Origin: Candidatus Binatia bacterium
GTDB taxonomy: Bacteria > Desulfobacterota_B > Binatia > UBA9968
Length of the DNA: 5,361 bases
Direction of reading: 5' to 3'
Assembly (NCBI GenBank): GCA_025922795.1
Contig: JAICHC010000248.1
Coordinates: 1-5,361 of the forward strand
Shown: one piece after another, positions 5,200-5,361 of the stretch
Layout of the letters: each line of letters starts with the position of its first letter
How positions within the stretch are numbered: position 1 is the first letter of the stretch
Position numbers and translations under genes: made by a program
Notes under the pieces: generated by a model
Databases searched by the model: none
Told to the model about the DNA's origin: nothing
Seen by the model: the letters and a program-made list of their open reading frames with translations, nothing else

Positions 5200-5361
5200 G
5201 TTAGCCGCGTTCTATCGCGCTCGTCACCCCTCGATCCTCTCATTTATTAAGGAGTTCATAAGTATCTAGACAAAGGGTTGGTTGAACACGAAGGGACGAC
5301 TCGTTCCAAGCCCAGGCAAAGCGTCTGTGGGTCATCGGCCACCCCCCGATCCACGCCCCGA
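5200..5361. other. Tail of the window with no supported gene
   Basis: No terminator with a T-run is visible after the stop codon at 5197-5199; AGC/CGCG near 5203-5219 could form only a small bulged stem. An AAGGAG at 5249-5254 looks like a ribosome site but is followed by TTCATAAGTATC and then TAG, with no start codon at a usable distance. A frame from TTG at 5278 is open to the end of the window but is too short to judge. Confidence 0.5.

Noticed and set aside
5249..5361. AAGGAG and a following open frame as the start of another gene
   Set aside because: No start codon lies at a usable distance and TAG follows closely; the TTG at 5278 is 23 bases away and the frame is cut by the window end.

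Overview
The window looks like chromosomal DNA of a Gram-negative, GC-moderate bacterium. The support for this is an OmpA-family outer-membrane lipoprotein, a Sec-exported periplasmic solute-binding protein, and a YfhL-type ferredoxin. Stand-alone NMT1/SsuA-like binding proteins without a linked permease, combined with this kind of ferredoxin, resemble what is common in uncultured delta-proteobacterial or Binatota/Rokubacteria-like lineages. That placement is an impression, not something the sequence proves. No tRNA, rRNA, transposase, CRISPR array or phage gene is visible.

Layout. (1) 2-589 (+): the 3' part of a histidine-kinase-like gene that starts before the window; its ATP-binding motifs are strikingly degenerate. 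(2) 655-1437 (+): an OmpA-family lipoprotein with six 7-residue repeats between the lipid anchor and the peptidoglycan-binding domain. (3) 1469-1500: a strong hairpin terminator placed between two convergent genes. (4) 1500-3969 (-): three genes on the same strand, read right to left. They are a ferredoxin / zinc-ribbon / coiled-coil fusion (3142-3969), a four-helix CopD/HemJ-like membrane protein (2502-2975), and a solute-binding-protein homologue without a signal peptide (1500-2435). (5) 3970-4173: an AT-rich divergent intergenic region holding candidate promoters in both directions and a perfect 14-bp palindrome. (6) 4174-5199 (+): a second NMT1-like solute-binding protein, this one with a clear signal peptide. 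(7) 5200-5361: no supported gene.

How the genes may relate. The kinase-like gene and the OmpA lipoprotein are co-oriented, 65 bp apart, and may form a transcription unit concerned with the envelope. The minus-strand trio may be an operon (gaps of 166 and 66 bp) joining an iron-sulfur protein, a possible haem- or copper-type membrane protein and a cytoplasmic ligand-binding fold; this is inference from position. The two binding proteins flanking the ferredoxin and membrane genes are recognisably homologous to each other, yet one is exported and the other apparently is not. The most unusual items are the ferredoxin fusion and the signal-less binding protein.
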